Source: Deltaproteobacteria bacterium
Lineage (GTDB): Bacteria; Myxococcota_A; UBA796; GCA-2862545
Direction: 5' to 3'
NCBI GenBank assembly: GCA_006226595.1
Contig: SBGP01000095.1
Coordinates: 1-64,000, forward strand
Length of the DNA: 64,000 bases
The position numbers and the translations under genes were made by a program. The notes below the pieces were generated by a model. The model was not told where the DNA came from and searched no databases. It saw nothing but the letters and a program-made list of their open reading frames with translations. Each line of letters starts with the position of its first letter. Position 1 is the first letter of the stretch. This document shows, one piece after another, positions 18,534 to 33,275 of the stretch.

Positions 18534-18552
18534 CTCTCCGCCCCGCCCGCGG

Positions 18553-18570
18553 TACCCTTCCGCGAGGAGG
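18553..18570 (+). promoter_or_regulatory. -10 element and ribosome site of the exported protein gene
   Basis: TACCCT at 18553-18558 followed by GAGGAGG at 18564-18570, five bases before the ATG at 18576. The short leader leaves little room for other control. Confidence 0.5.
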
Positions 18571-18575
18571 TGGCC

Positions 18576-19505
18576 ATGTGGGGGCTGCTGTTCTGTTTGC
18601 TGGCCGCGAACGCCCAGGATCGCGGGGCTCGCGCCGAAGACGCGACCTTCGGTGACGACGACCACGAGACCTACGAGCCCGCGCCGCGCGATCGGCTGTA
18701 CTTCACCAACGCGACCTTCGCGCGGGTGAACCCGCTCGGCTTCGTGGACCTGTACCGCATCGGGTGGCGGCGACGGCTGTCGACCAAGGACAGCGTCCTG
18801 TTCCACGACACCTACAGCTTCGTCAGCGCCGAGGTAATGGCGACGCCCGCCTACTCCCGCGTCGGCATCTTCGCGGAAGCCCAGGTCCTCGCGATCCTGC
18901 GCGTGTTCGCGAGCTACTCGGCCGTGGCGTACTACGGGACCTTCGACCAGGTTCTGTCGTGGCCAGGCCCCGACGCGCGCTACTCGGACCAGACCATCGA
19001 GGCCGAGGGCGAGCGGGCGAGCGGCACGCTCGGCACTGTGTTCACCGCGGGCGGCACCCTGCGCGCCGCCGTCGGACCCATCGCCGTGCGCTCGACCCTG
19101 TCGCTCACGCGCTACGACCTCGACCTGCCCGACGGCGACACCTACTTCTACGACCAGTACTGGGACCGACTGGCACCAGACGGCGGATGGATGGCGCTCA
19201 ACGACGCCGACGTGCTCGCCCTGCTCGGCAACGCACGCGTCGGTGTCCGCCACACCTTCACCGACGAGTTCGGCAACGACAGCGGCGAAGACTCGGCGCT
19301 CAGCACGCACCGGCTCGGGCCGCTCCTCGCCTGGCAGTTCCACGACAAGAAGCCCGGCACGAAGTTCAACCAGCCCACCGCATTCCTCGTGGCGCAGTGG
19401 TGGCTGCAGCACCCGTATCGAGCGGGCGCCGAGCAGCCGCAGGCGCTTCCGCTGATCGCCGCGGGCTTCGCCTTCAACGGCGACCTGGCGATGTCGAAGG
19501 ACTGA
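18576..19505 (+). CDS. Exported beta-rich protein, unknown function
   Basis: A 309-residue protein with signal MWGLLFCLLAANAQD. The mature part consists of aromatic, alternating segments (VLFHDTYSFVSAEVM, YSRVGIFAEAQVLAILRVFA, AFLVAQWWLQHPYRAG), consistent with an outer-membrane barrel or lipid-facing beta protein. It ends in DLAMSKD rather than an aromatic residue, so a classical barrel-end signal is absent. The ATG is chosen because GAGGAGG lies at the right distance. It faces the DUF1015 gene; a hairpin overlaps both stops. Confidence 0.6.
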   Translation: MWGLLFCLLAANAQDRGARAEDATFGDDDHETYEPAPRDRLYFTNATFARVNPLGFVDLYRIGWRRRLSTKDSVLFHDTYSFVSAEVMATPAYSRVGIFAEAQVLAILRVFASYSAVAYYGTFDQVLSWPGPDARYSDQTIEAEGERASGTLGTVFTAGGTLRAAVGPIAVRSTLSLTRYDLDLPDGDTYFYDQYWDRLAPDGGWMALNDADVLALLGNARVGVRHTFTDEFGNDSGEDSALSTHRLGPLLAWQFHDKKPGTKFNQPTAFLVAQWWLQHPYRAGAEQPQALPLIAAGFAFNGDLAMSKD

Positions 19506-19521
19506 TCCCCGCGAGGATCAG
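19502..19521. terminator. Bidirectional hairpin overlapping two convergent stop codons
   Basis: CTGATCC-CCGCGA-GGATCAG, a seven-base stem that contains the TGA of the plus-strand gene and the TGA of the minus-strand gene. A compact shared end for both transcripts. Confidence 0.5.
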
Positions 19522-20720
19522 AGCTTGCGGACGACCACGCCCTCGCGAAGCTTGGGCTCGAACCACGTGCTCTTCGGCGGCATGACCTGGCCCGCGTCGG
19601 CGACCCGGAACAGCTGGTCGAGCCCGGTCGGCACCATGTGGAACGCAACGGCAGCGCCCTCGTCGACGGCGGTGGACAGCGCCACGTGGCCGCGGATGCC
19701 ACCCACGAAGGAGATGCGGGTGGAGCGACGGGGGTCATCGATGCCGAGGATCGGCTCGAGGACGTGGTCCTGGAGCACGGCGACGTCCAGGCACTTCACC
19801 GGGTCGTCGGCGTCGACCACGCCGGCCTTCGGCGTGCACAAGTGCCAGGCGCCCTCGAGGTACATGGTGAAGGTGCCGCGCTCGGTCGGCACGGGCGCTT
19901 CGGTCCGGGCCACGTCGAACTTCTCGGAGAGCAGGGCCCGGAACGCCGCGACATCGTGACCGTTCAGGTCGTGCACGACGCGGTTGTAGGCCATCACGTA
20001 CAGCGCATCGTCGGGGAACAGCCCGGCGAGGAAGTAGGCGCTGCGCTCGTTGCCGCGGTTCGCGTGGACCCGAGACGCAGCGGCGCTGCGGTGATGGCCG
20101 TCGGCGATGTACAGCGTGTCAAGCTCGGCGAATGCCGCACGCAGCGGCTCGACGAGATCCGCCGGGGCAGGCCACAGGGCATGCTCGACGCCGTCCTCGG
20201 TGGTCACGCGCCACGCCGGCTCGCCGGCGGTACCGCGAGCGGTGAGAGACGCGAGCGTCTGGGAGGCGCGATACGCGAGGAACACGAGGCCGACCTGCGC
20301 ATCGAGCACCTCCATGTGGTGCGTGCGATCGTCCTCCTTGTCGGGGCGCGTGTACTCGTGCTTCGCGATGCGACCCGCGTCGTACTCGGCCACCGAGCAC
20401 GCGGCGAGCACGCCGACCTGGCGATGATCGCCCATGACCTGGCCGTAGAAGTAGTAGGTCGGCACCGCGTCTTCGACGATCGTGCCGTTGGCGACGAAGC
20501 CGTCGAGGTTCTCGCGAGCCTTCGCGTAGGCCGCGTCGCTGTGGGCGTCCGTGCCCGCGGGAAGGTCGACCTCGCTGCGGGTGATCCGGACGAAGCTCCG
20601 CCGGTTCTCGGCGATCGCACGCGCTTCTGCCTCGGAGAGCACGTCGTACGGGGGGGCGATCACCTCGACGGCGAGGTCATCGCGAGGGCGCAGCGCGCGG
20701 AACGGGCGAACGTCGGCCAT
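19518..20720 (-). CDS. DUF1015 family protein
   Basis: A 400-residue member of the widespread DUF1015 family. It begins VRPFRALRP and IAPPYDVLSEAEA, and carries the signature LYIADGHHRSAAA plus AYNRVVHDL, all typical of the family. Its length is usual. Some homologues lie beside serine biosynthesis genes, but no such gene is here and the activity is unsettled. GGAGG lies five bases before the ATG. Divergent from the large FHA gene across 137 bases. Confidence 0.85.
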   Translation of the reverse strand: MADVRPFRALRPRDDLAVEVIAPPYDVLSEAEARAIAENRRSFVRITRSEVDLPAGTDAHSDAAYAKARENLDGFVANGTIVEDAVPTYYFYGQVMGDHRQVGVLAACSVAEYDAGRIAKHEYTRPDKEDDRTHHMEVLDAQVGLVFLAYRASQTLASLTARGTAGEPAWRVTTEDGVEHALWPAPADLVEPLRAAFAELDTLYIADGHHRSAAASRVHANRGNERSAYFLAGLFPDDALYVMAYNRVVHDLNGHDVAAFRALLSEKFDVARTEAPVPTERGTFTMYLEGAWHLCTPKAGVVDADDPVKCLDVAVLQDHVLEPILGIDDPRRSTRISFVGGIRGHVALSTAVDEGAAVAFHMVPTGLDQLFRVADAGQVMPPKSTWFEPKLREGVVVRKL

Positions 20721-20857
20721 GAAACCTCCGGTCCGGGCGCATATCCCGACGCCCGCACGAGGCCAGCCACAGCGTGCCTTCCGACGAGGCCGGCTCCACC
20801 CCTTCCCCGTAGCTCTGCCGCGCGGTAACGTGCCCATCCGCACGGAGTACGTGGCAC

Positions 20858-24388
<3,531 letters not shown>

Positions 24389-24423
24389 CCCGGCGCGTGC
24401 CGGCCTAGCTCCCGAGGAGGTTC

Positions 24424-25293
24424 ATGCCCATCGCCATCGGCTACCGCTGCTCCATCGGTGGACCTGTGTCCGGCGGTGGGCGGGAACGCAACGAGGACAA
24501 CCTCCTCGTGTGCTCCGGCGGTCGGGCGCGATGGCGCGAGGGAGAAGTGATCGCCGAGCGCCCCGCCAATGGCGAGGGCGTGTTGCTCGCGGTGTGCGAC
24601 GGCATGGGCGGACATCAGGACGGCGACGCCGCCGCGCGCAAGGCAGCCCGGGTGATGGCCGAGCTGTACCGACCCGGGCGACCGCGCGACCCGGCCCGGG
24701 CGCTGCGCCGCTACCTGCTCGATGCCCACAGCCGACTGCACTACCGCGCCCGCGAGAAGGGCAAGGTCACGATGGGCACCACGCTGACCGCGGCGTGGCT
24801 GCTCCACAACAAGCTGCACTGGGCACACGTGGGCGACAGCCGGCTGTACCTGTTCCGCAAGGGGCAGCTCACGCAGCTCACCGACGACCACACGCGCAAC
24901 CTGTTCCGGAAGCGCGATGGCCGCGAGCTACTACCGGGTCCCGAGGGAAATGCGCTCGCTCAGGCCTTCCTGTACGGAAGCCGCGGCTTCGGCGACAACG
25001 CGGGCCTGCGCATCGAGCACGGCCGCGACACCGGGACCGCCGAGCTCATCGAGGGCGATACCGTGGTGCTCGCCTCGGACGGCGCCTACCGCATCCTCGG
25101 GGATGGCGACCTCGCGGACCTGCTGGCCGAGGGACTGTCGCCACAGGACACCGCCGACGAGATGATCGAGCGAGCCATCCTGCACGGCACCACGGACAAC
25201 GCCACCGCAGTCGTCGCCTATGTCGAGTCCCTCGACGAGGTCGAGACCGACAGCGATGCCTGGGGACTCGAAGAAGACACGCTGATGATCTGA
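24424..25293 (+). CDS. PP2C-type protein phosphatase
   Basis: A 289-residue metal-dependent Ser/Thr phosphatase. The family motifs are in order: RERNEDN, AVCDGMGGHQDGD (metal Asp and Gly), MGTTLTAAWL, WAHVGDSRLYLFR, LTDDH, LASDGAYR and TDNATAVVAY, with all metal-binding Asp residues present. It should reverse phosphorylation by the Hanks kinases of this genome. It begins 35 bases after the FHA gene with GAGGAGG before the ATG, so the two are one operon. Confidence 0.92.
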   Translation: MPIAIGYRCSIGGPVSGGGRERNEDNLLVCSGGRARWREGEVIAERPANGEGVLLAVCDGMGGHQDGDAAARKAARVMAELYRPGRPRDPARALRRYLLDAHSRLHYRAREKGKVTMGTTLTAAWLLHNKLHWAHVGDSRLYLFRKGQLTQLTDDHTRNLFRKRDGRELLPGPEGNALAQAFLYGSRGFGDNAGLRIEHGRDTGTAELIEGDTVVLASDGAYRILGDGDLADLLAEGLSPQDTADEMIERAILHGTTDNATAVVAYVESLDEVETDSDAWGLEEDTLMI

Positions 25294-25373
25294 TCGGCGT
25301 GCGAAATGCCACGATCGCGCGTGTGTTTCGGCACCATCGGCCCGCCCGCGCGCCTCCGACCCTCCCCGTGGGC

Positions 25374-25435
25374 CTGACCCCGATGGGGGCTCTGACCCCG
25401 ATGGGGGCTCTGACCCCGATGGGGGGTCTGACCCC
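25374..25435. repeat. Four 18-base tandem repeats (CTGACCCC spacing)
   Basis: CTGACCCC recurs at 25374, 25392, 25410 and 25428 in the unit CTGACCCCGATGGGGGCT. The last junction GGGGTC-T-GACCCC is a perfect inverted repeat. It lies in the 238-base gap between the PP2C gene and the next operon; it could be a REP-like element, an array of binding sites or part of a terminator. Confidence 0.8.
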
Positions 25436-25531
25436 AGAACAGGCCGTCTACATCGGCACCTCAGCAAGATGCAGCGTCCAGAGGGCCGAAATTGGCGTGC
25501 CCCTGGCCCGGATCTTGCTGCCACGCGAGCG

Positions 25532-25954
25532 ATGCACGCTCCCGAGACCCTGCCCACGCCGACGCAACTGCGGCGGAGAAAGCTGGTGGTCGGACTGTTC
25601 CTCGCTGTTCAGTTCGCGCTGCCCCTGTCGTACTACGCCTCCGGGAACCCCCTGGACGAGCGCTTCGCGTGGCGCATGTTCTCGCCCATCCGCATGGTCC
25701 ACTGCACCGCCACCTTCCACGAGGTCGGTCCGGAAGGACGCCGCCGCCTCGACCTCGGCAAGGAAGTCCCCGAGGTCTGGGAGACCTGGGTCGACCGCGG
25801 CCACACGCGGGTGATCCGCGAGGTCGGCGAGCACATCTGCACCCGCCGCGCGCGCCTCGGCCCCGAAGTGTCGGTGTACGCCGACGTGAGCTGCCCGATG
25901 CCGGACGGCACCCGCTTCCGTCCCCTCCCCGCCGAGGAGGACCTGTGTCGCTGA
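25532..25954 (+). CDS. Small membrane protein preceding the HTTM protein
   Basis: A 140-residue protein with one strong membrane span (KLVVGLFLAVQFALPLSYYA) near the N terminus, followed by a mainly polar domain (NPLDERFAWRMFSPIRMVHC and a Cys-containing end VGEHICTRRAR). Its stop overlaps the start of the next gene by ten bases. The start is uncertain; an in-frame ATG at 25469 would add 21 residues. The segment after the span, with its conserved-looking FAWRMFS, recalls the small partner proteins often found beside HTTM proteins. Confidence 0.6.
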   Translation: MHAPETLPTPTQLRRRKLVVGLFLAVQFALPLSYYASGNPLDERFAWRMFSPIRMVHCTATFHEVGPEGRRRLDLGKEVPEVWETWVDRGHTRVIREVGEHICTRRARLGPEVSVYADVSCPMPDGTRFRPLPAEEDLCR

Positions 25955-27333
25955 GCCGCCCCGAGCGCTTCTGGTTCGACCGCTCGATGGAGCCGGGTCG
26001 TCTCGCGGCCCTGCGCATCGGCTTCTTCACGCTGTTCGCCGTCGATCAGCTGCACCTCATGACCAGCCACGCATGGCGCTTCGGCGCCGGCGGCATCAAC
26101 CTCGCGCACTTCGACTGGCTCGACACGCTGCTCCCCCTGCCTCGCGTCGAGATCCACCTCGGTGCCTACCTGCTCTCCGCCTTCCTGTCACTGTGCGTGG
26201 CCGCCGGGATTGCCACTCGCGTGTTCATCCCGCTCATCGCGACGCTGTACGGCTACGCGTACTTCTCGTCGATGGCCGACGGCTACCAGCACCACTACCT
26301 GCTGTTCTGGATCCTGGTCGTGTGCAGCTTCGTGCGCTTCGACCAGGCGCCCGGCATCGCCTCTCCCCCCGCCGAGGGGCGCATCCGCAGCTGGGGCCTG
26401 TCCCTGCTCTACGCGCAGATCGCCATCGTGTACCTGTTCACAGCGATCACCAAGGTCGACCCCCAGTGGGTGAGCGGCTGGGCGCTGGAGCAGCAGGTAT
26501 CGACACCCTCGGTGCGCGCGCTGTTCGAGTCCACCAACGCCGCCCTCGGCCTCGGACCACTGGGTGCCTACGCCATCGTCGCGACCTCGGTGATGCTGTG
26601 GCAGTTCCTCGCCGCGGCCTCGTTCGTGGACGAGCGACTGCACGCCATCGCCTGCCTCACCGGCCTCGTCTTCCACGTGACCATCGAGTTCATCGGCATC
26701 GAGATCCGCTGGTTCTCGTACTACATGATCGCGCTGTACTACCTGCTCCTGCTGCCCGACACCTGGTACGCCTGGGTCGCGGAGCGCCTGTCGACGGCCT
26801 TCGCACCGCTCACCAGCGCCCTGTCGTCGCTGTTCGCGCCCATCGACCTCGACGAGCGACGCGCCGGGCAGATCACGGCCCTCGCCGCGTTCTTCGCGCT
26901 GGGCCTGGTCGGCAACAGCCCCCTTCCGGGCGCCGCCCTGCTCACCACCGCCGTGCTCGTCGCCATCGGCATCGCGTGGTGGACGGAACCGCGGACCCGC
27001 GGGGTCGCCGGACGGGGCGCAGTGTTCGTCGCCGCCGCCGCCGTCATCGGACTGGTGCCCCTGCGCAGCGGCGCGGTGTACGACTTCTACCGCTACCAGG
27101 GGGGCGACTACCTGCGCCGCGGCGACCTGCACAACGCCGCCGAGGCCTACTACGCGGCGATCGACGCCAACCCGGGCCCAGACAGCCGGCACGCCAAGCT
27201 CGCCACCGTGCTCGTCGAGCTCGGCCGCGAGCGGGAGGCCAAGGCCGTGCTCGAGCGCGGCCTGGCCCACGACCCGGATGACGCGAGGCTGAAGCGCCAG
27301 CTACAGGGGCTCACCGAGAAGGAGGGTTCGTGA
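25945..27333 (+). CDS. HTTM (vitamin K-dependent gamma-carboxylase-like) membrane protein with TPR tail
   Basis: A 462-residue protein. Residues 10-300 form the HTTM domain: helices with ALRIGFFTLFAVDQLHLM, LLFWILVVCSFVRFDQAPG, SLLYAQIAIVYLFTAITKVD and HVTIEFIGIEIRWFSYYM, as in the bacterial relatives of vitamin K-dependent gamma-carboxylase. More membrane helices follow to about 375, then a soluble stretch of two TPR-like units (GGDYLRRGDLHNAAEAYYAA). The animal enzyme carboxylates glutamate; what the bacterial forms do is mostly unknown. GAGGAGG lies before the GTG. Start and stop overlap both neighbours. Confidence 0.85.
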   Translation: MSLSRPERFWFDRSMEPGRLAALRIGFFTLFAVDQLHLMTSHAWRFGAGGINLAHFDWLDTLLPLPRVEIHLGAYLLSAFLSLCVAAGIATRVFIPLIATLYGYAYFSSMADGYQHHYLLFWILVVCSFVRFDQAPGIASPPAEGRIRSWGLSLLYAQIAIVYLFTAITKVDPQWVSGWALEQQVSTPSVRALFESTNAALGLGPLGAYAIVATSVMLWQFLAAASFVDERLHAIACLTGLVFHVTIEFIGIEIRWFSYYMIALYYLLLLPDTWYAWVAERLSTAFAPLTSALSSLFAPIDLDERRAGQITALAAFFALGLVGNSPLPGAALLTTAVLVAIGIAWWTEPRTRGVAGRGAVFVAAAAVIGLVPLRSGAVYDFYRYQGGDYLRRGDLHNAAEAYYAAIDANPGPDSRHAKLATVLVELGREREAKAVLERGLAHDPDDARLKRQLQGLTEKEGS

Positions 27334-28559
27334 CCTGGGAAGCCCTGTCCGAAGAGACGATCCGCCAGCGCGTGTTCGCGGCGCTCACCGAGAACCTGTC
27401 GTACGGCGAGGATGCCGTGCTCGGCCTGCCCGGCTCGTTCCTCGATCGCCGCGTGTTCCCGCCTCTGCCGGAGCTTGCGGGCTTTCCGCTCCTGTCCACG
27501 GTGCGCGCCAACCCCAACCACATCGGCTGCCACACCCTCGGCGACTCCGAGCCCGCCTTCGCCGGCACCCAGGCCATCGAGCGCGAGGTGATCACGCTGT
27601 GCGCCGAGTCCCTGCTCGGGGCCGAGCCTGGAACCATCGACGGCTACGTGGCCAGTGGCGGCACCGAGTCCAACCTCCAGGCCCTGTGGACCCTGCGCAA
27701 TGCCCTGCGCGAGTCGCACGGCTTCGGCCCTGGTGAGGTCGGCCTCCTCGCCTCGGAGGACACGCACTACTCGGTGCACAAGGCAGCGAACCTCATGGAC
27801 ATGCCGCTGTTCTCGGTCGCGGTGGACCCGAACACGCGCCGCATGCGCGCACCGTCCGTCCGCGACGCCATCGCCCAGGCCCGAGGCCGCGTGAAGGCGG
27901 TCGTCGCCGTGCTCAACATGGGGACCACGATGTTCGGCTCCATCGACCACGCCGACGACCTGCTCGTGCCGCTCGCCGAGGCCGGCATGCCGCACCGCAC
28001 GCATGTCGACGCGGCCTTCGGCGGCTTCGTGTATCCCCTCGTCGCCGAGCACCCCGAGCTCGACCTCCGCGACCCCCGCATCGACACCCTCACCCTCGAC
28101 GCCCACAAGATGCTCCAGGCGCCGTACGGCACCGGCATCCACCTCGCGCGCAAGGGCCTCATCCACCACGTGCTCACCGCTTCCGCCGCGTACGTGCCGG
28201 GCCTCGACTGCACCCTGTCCGGCAGCCGCTCCGGGGCGAACGCCGTCGCCGTGTGGATGATTCTCCGCAGCTACGGCTTCGCAGGCGGCCGCGCGTTCTG
28301 CCGCGAGCTGGTCGCACGCGCGCGTCGGCTGTGCGACGCCCTCGAGCGGGCGAACGTGCGCCACTACCGACACCCCGACATGAACGTCGTCACCATGCGC
28401 GCGGGGGACCTCCCCGAAGGCCTCGCCGAGCGCCACATGCTGGTCCCCGACAAGCACGACGGGCCCGCGGAGTGGCTGAAGATCGTGGTCATGGACCACG
28501 TCACCGACGGGAAGATCGACGCCTTCCTCGCGGACCTGCGCGCGAGCCAGGCCGCCTGA
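27330..28559 (+). CDS. Group II PLP-dependent amino acid decarboxylase-like enzyme
   Basis: A 409-residue fold-type I PLP enzyme of the glutamate/aspartate/tyrosine decarboxylase type. YVASGGTESNLQAL is the phosphate-binding helix, AAFGGFVYPL holds the region of the ring-binding Asp, and TLDAHKMLQAPYGTG contains the Schiff-base Lys. Length fits the shorter MfnA-like decarboxylases. GTG start overlaps the HTTM stop (GTGA), and the gene ends four bases from the convergent kinase gene. The substrate cannot be read. Confidence 0.85.
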   Translation: MTWEALSEETIRQRVFAALTENLSYGEDAVLGLPGSFLDRRVFPPLPELAGFPLLSTVRANPNHIGCHTLGDSEPAFAGTQAIEREVITLCAESLLGAEPGTIDGYVASGGTESNLQALWTLRNALRESHGFGPGEVGLLASEDTHYSVHKAANLMDMPLFSVAVDPNTRRMRAPSVRDAIAQARGRVKAVVAVLNMGTTMFGSIDHADDLLVPLAEAGMPHRTHVDAAFGGFVYPLVAEHPELDLRDPRIDTLTLDAHKMLQAPYGTGIHLARKGLIHHVLTASAAYVPGLDCTLSGSRSGANAVAVWMILRSYGFAGGRAFCRELVARARRLCDALERANVRHYRHPDMNVVTMRAGDLPEGLAERHMLVPDKHDGPAEWLKIVVMDHVTDGKIDAFLADLRASQAA

Positions 28560-28562
28560 CCG

Positions 28563-30980
<2,418 letters not shown>

Positions 30981-31180
30981 CCGAGACCTCCCGCAAAGAA
31001 GTGTAGCGCCTCAAACTGGCCCGGGGTCCACCAAGATCACAATAGTACAAAGGAGGTGGACGTAGCCTTACTTTCCGATGTCTCGGGCCCCCTGGACCGC
31101 CGGGGTGCTCGTCGGCGCGCACGGGGCGCGAACTCGTTATCAGGAAAGCCCTGATCGCGAGGTCGGGACTCCCTTATCCG

Positions 31181-33055
31181 CTAGTCCAGCTTCACCCGCG
31201 TACGCAACTTCGCCTCCCCTCCAGACGTCCGAGGAACCGTCACTTTCGCCAGCGCCTTGCTCACGCAGTCGAGCTTGCTCGACTCGACGGACGAGGGGTC
31301 GACCGCGGCGTCCGTGATGCCGCCGCTCGCCGCGATGGTCAGCGCGACCTTGGCATCGCCCTTCACGCCGCAGAGCTTGCCGATGTCAGCACCCGCGCGG
31401 TCGAGCGACTCGCTGATCGCCTTCTTCTCCGCGCTGTGCGCGGCGTCCGAGAGGTCCACGGGTCCAGCAGCACCGCCGCCACCGAGCAACCCGAGCTGCC
31501 ACACGACGATCAGGCCCACCACCACGAGCAGCGCACCACCGCCCAGCACGAACACGGCACCGCCCGCGGCGAGCAGACCCTTGCCGCCACCCCCGGAAGC
31601 CGGCGGCTCGGGCTCGAAGGCGTTGGCGGGCGCCGGGCGCGGAGTCGCAGCCTTCGGAGCCGGCGCGGGGGACGCCTTCGGTGCGGGAGGCGGCTCGGGC
31701 GGAGCCGGAGGCGGTGTGACCGGGGCCGGAGGCGGCGTGGGAGAGGGCGGCGGTGGCGGCTCGGAAGCCGACACGGGCGGCGCTGGCGGCGGCGTGGGCG
31801 GAGGCGGCGGCGGGCTCGCTCCCTTGGCCATCGGCTTGGAGGGCACCGGAGGCGCCTCGTCCAGGTCCAGTCGCCACGTGTCCTGGGACGAACGCGGCTC
31901 CCCGTGGTCGCTGCGGGTCTCCGCGGTCGGGCCCGACAGCGTGCGGCCGTCCGGACCGTCGAGCGTGTGGTGCTTGGGCACCTCGTCGGTGCGCTGCGGG
32001 ATGAACGTGGTGGTGGGAGCGACCCGTCGCGGAGGTGCCCCCTGGTCCGTGAACAGGGGCTGCCCCTCGGGTCGCCCCTCGAGCACGTCGTTGAGCCGCA
32101 CGAGGATCTGCTGCACGGTCCAGCGGTCGCCGGGGCGCAGCGTCATCGTCCAGTTGATGACCTCCTGCAGAGCCCCGAGGGTCATGCTGTCCTGACCGGT
32201 CGTGGGCAGCTGCGGCGGAAGCTGCTGGAGCAGCTCGTCGTGCGAAGCGGCGATGTCGTGCCGATGCGAGAACTTGAGCGGAGGCTCGCCGGTGATCAGG
32301 TAGTAGAGCACCCCGCCGGCCGCGAACACGTCCGTCGCCGGAGTCGGTGTCACGCCCTCGAACTGTTCGGGCGCCGCGTACTCGGGCGTGCCGATAAACG
32401 AGCCAAGCCGGGTGAGTCGGTCCCCCACCCCGCCGAATACCTTGGCGATGCCGAAGTCCGCCACCCGCACGAGCGGAATCTCGGTCTCGGGGACGTGCTG
32501 GTGAAGCAGCACGTTGTCCGGCTTGAGGTCGCGGTGCACGACGCCGCGCTGATGCGCCATATCGAGCGCGAGCAGGATCTGCTTGAGCACCCCCGCCGCG
32601 ACCCGTGGCGACAGGCCGCCCGCGGACTCGACGAAGTCGGTGAGCGCACCACCCTCCTCGAACAGCGTGACCAGATACGGCGCCTGACCCGTCCGGTGCA
32701 CGAAGCCGCGGCACTTCACGATGTGCGCGTGGTCGAGGTCCTGGAGGATCTGCGCCTCGTTCGACAGCCGGCGGAGGAAGGGGCCCGCATCCCGCTGCGT
32801 GTAGAGGACCTTGATCGCGAGCCGCGGACCGACCGGCCCACCCGCGTCGTCGACCTCGCGGGCGAGGTACGTGAGCCCAGCGCCACCGATCGCGAGTACC
32901 TTCTCGATCAGGTAGTGCCGGTCGAGCAGATCGCCCTCGCCGAGGACGGAACCCCAGCCCTCCTTCGGAGGCCCCTTGCCGCAGGACAGGTTCGGACAGC
33001 GGTCCGGAGTCCCCTGGAACGTGGTGAGGCAGCGTGAGCAGTAGTGGGTCGCCAT
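31181..33055 (-). CDS. Ser/Thr kinase with N-terminal zinc ribbon and C-terminal TonB-C/AgmX-like domain
   Basis: A 624-residue protein. Cys6, Cys9, Cys20 and Cys25 make a zinc ribbon. The kinase has AIGGAGLTYLA (55-65), IKVL (Lys82), HRDLKPDN (174-181) and ADFGIAK. A long Pro-rich linker (about 410-515) leads to one membrane span (AAGGAVFVLGGGALLVVVGL), and outside it a domain with CGVKGDAKVALTIAASGGI and a Cys near the end resembles TonB-C/AgmX C-terminal modules. Signals could thus pass between periplasm and kinase. The ATG at 33055 has TAGAGT seven bases before it and no ribosome site. Confidence 0.88.
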   Translation of the reverse strand: MATHYCSRCLTTFQGTPDRCPNLSCGKGPPKEGWGSVLGEGDLLDRHYLIEKVLAIGGAGLTYLAREVDDAGGPVGPRLAIKVLYTQRDAGPFLRRLSNEAQILQDLDHAHIVKCRGFVHRTGQAPYLVTLFEEGGALTDFVESAGGLSPRVAAGVLKQILLALDMAHQRGVVHRDLKPDNVLLHQHVPETEIPLVRVADFGIAKVFGGVGDRLTRLGSFIGTPEYAAPEQFEGVTPTPATDVFAAGGVLYYLITGEPPLKFSHRHDIAASHDELLQQLPPQLPTTGQDSMTLGALQEVINWTMTLRPGDRWTVQQILVRLNDVLEGRPEGQPLFTDQGAPPRRVAPTTTFIPQRTDEVPKHHTLDGPDGRTLSGPTAETRSDHGEPRSSQDTWRLDLDEAPPVPSKPMAKGASPPPPPPTPPPAPPVSASEPPPPPSPTPPPAPVTPPPAPPEPPPAPKASPAPAPKAATPRPAPANAFEPEPPASGGGGKGLLAAGGAVFVLGGGALLVVVGLIVVWQLGLLGGGGAAGPVDLSDAAHSAEKKAISESLDRAGADIGKLCGVKGDAKVALTIAASGGITDAAVDPSSVESSKLDCVSKALAKVTVPRTSGGEAKLRTRVKLD

Positions 33056-33062
33056 GGGCGGG

Positions 33063-33068
33063 ACTCTA
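33063..33068 (-). promoter_or_regulatory. -10 element of leaderless zinc-ribbon kinase transcript
   Basis: TAGAGT on the minus strand, seven bases before the start ATG. Confidence 0.5.
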
Positions 33069-33264
33069 CCGCGCGGGGTCGGGCCCGGGGTCCGTGACGA
33101 TGAGTCCTGGCATCCGGACGACAAGGGCGCGGCGCACACACCGCTGACGACGGCCTGTTGGTGCGTAGGGTCGTCGCCCCCATGCGAAGGGGCGGCGCGC
33201 CTGCCCAGTCCACGCGCGCGCCACCATCTGGTGCCGGGCGCTCGTTCGCGCCCGAGCGACGCCA

Positions 33265-33270
33265 TAGTCT
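33265..33270 (+). promoter_or_regulatory. -10 element of leaderless RlaP transcript
   Basis: TAGTCT five bases before the ATG at 33276, without a ribosome site. The 220-base gap to the divergent kinase holds nothing else that I can identify. Confidence 0.55.
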
Positions 33271-33275
33271 CCCGC

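Noticed and set aside
25374-25435. Tandem repeats considered as a CRISPR array
   Set aside because: Direct 18-base repeats without unique spacers and no cas genes nearby.
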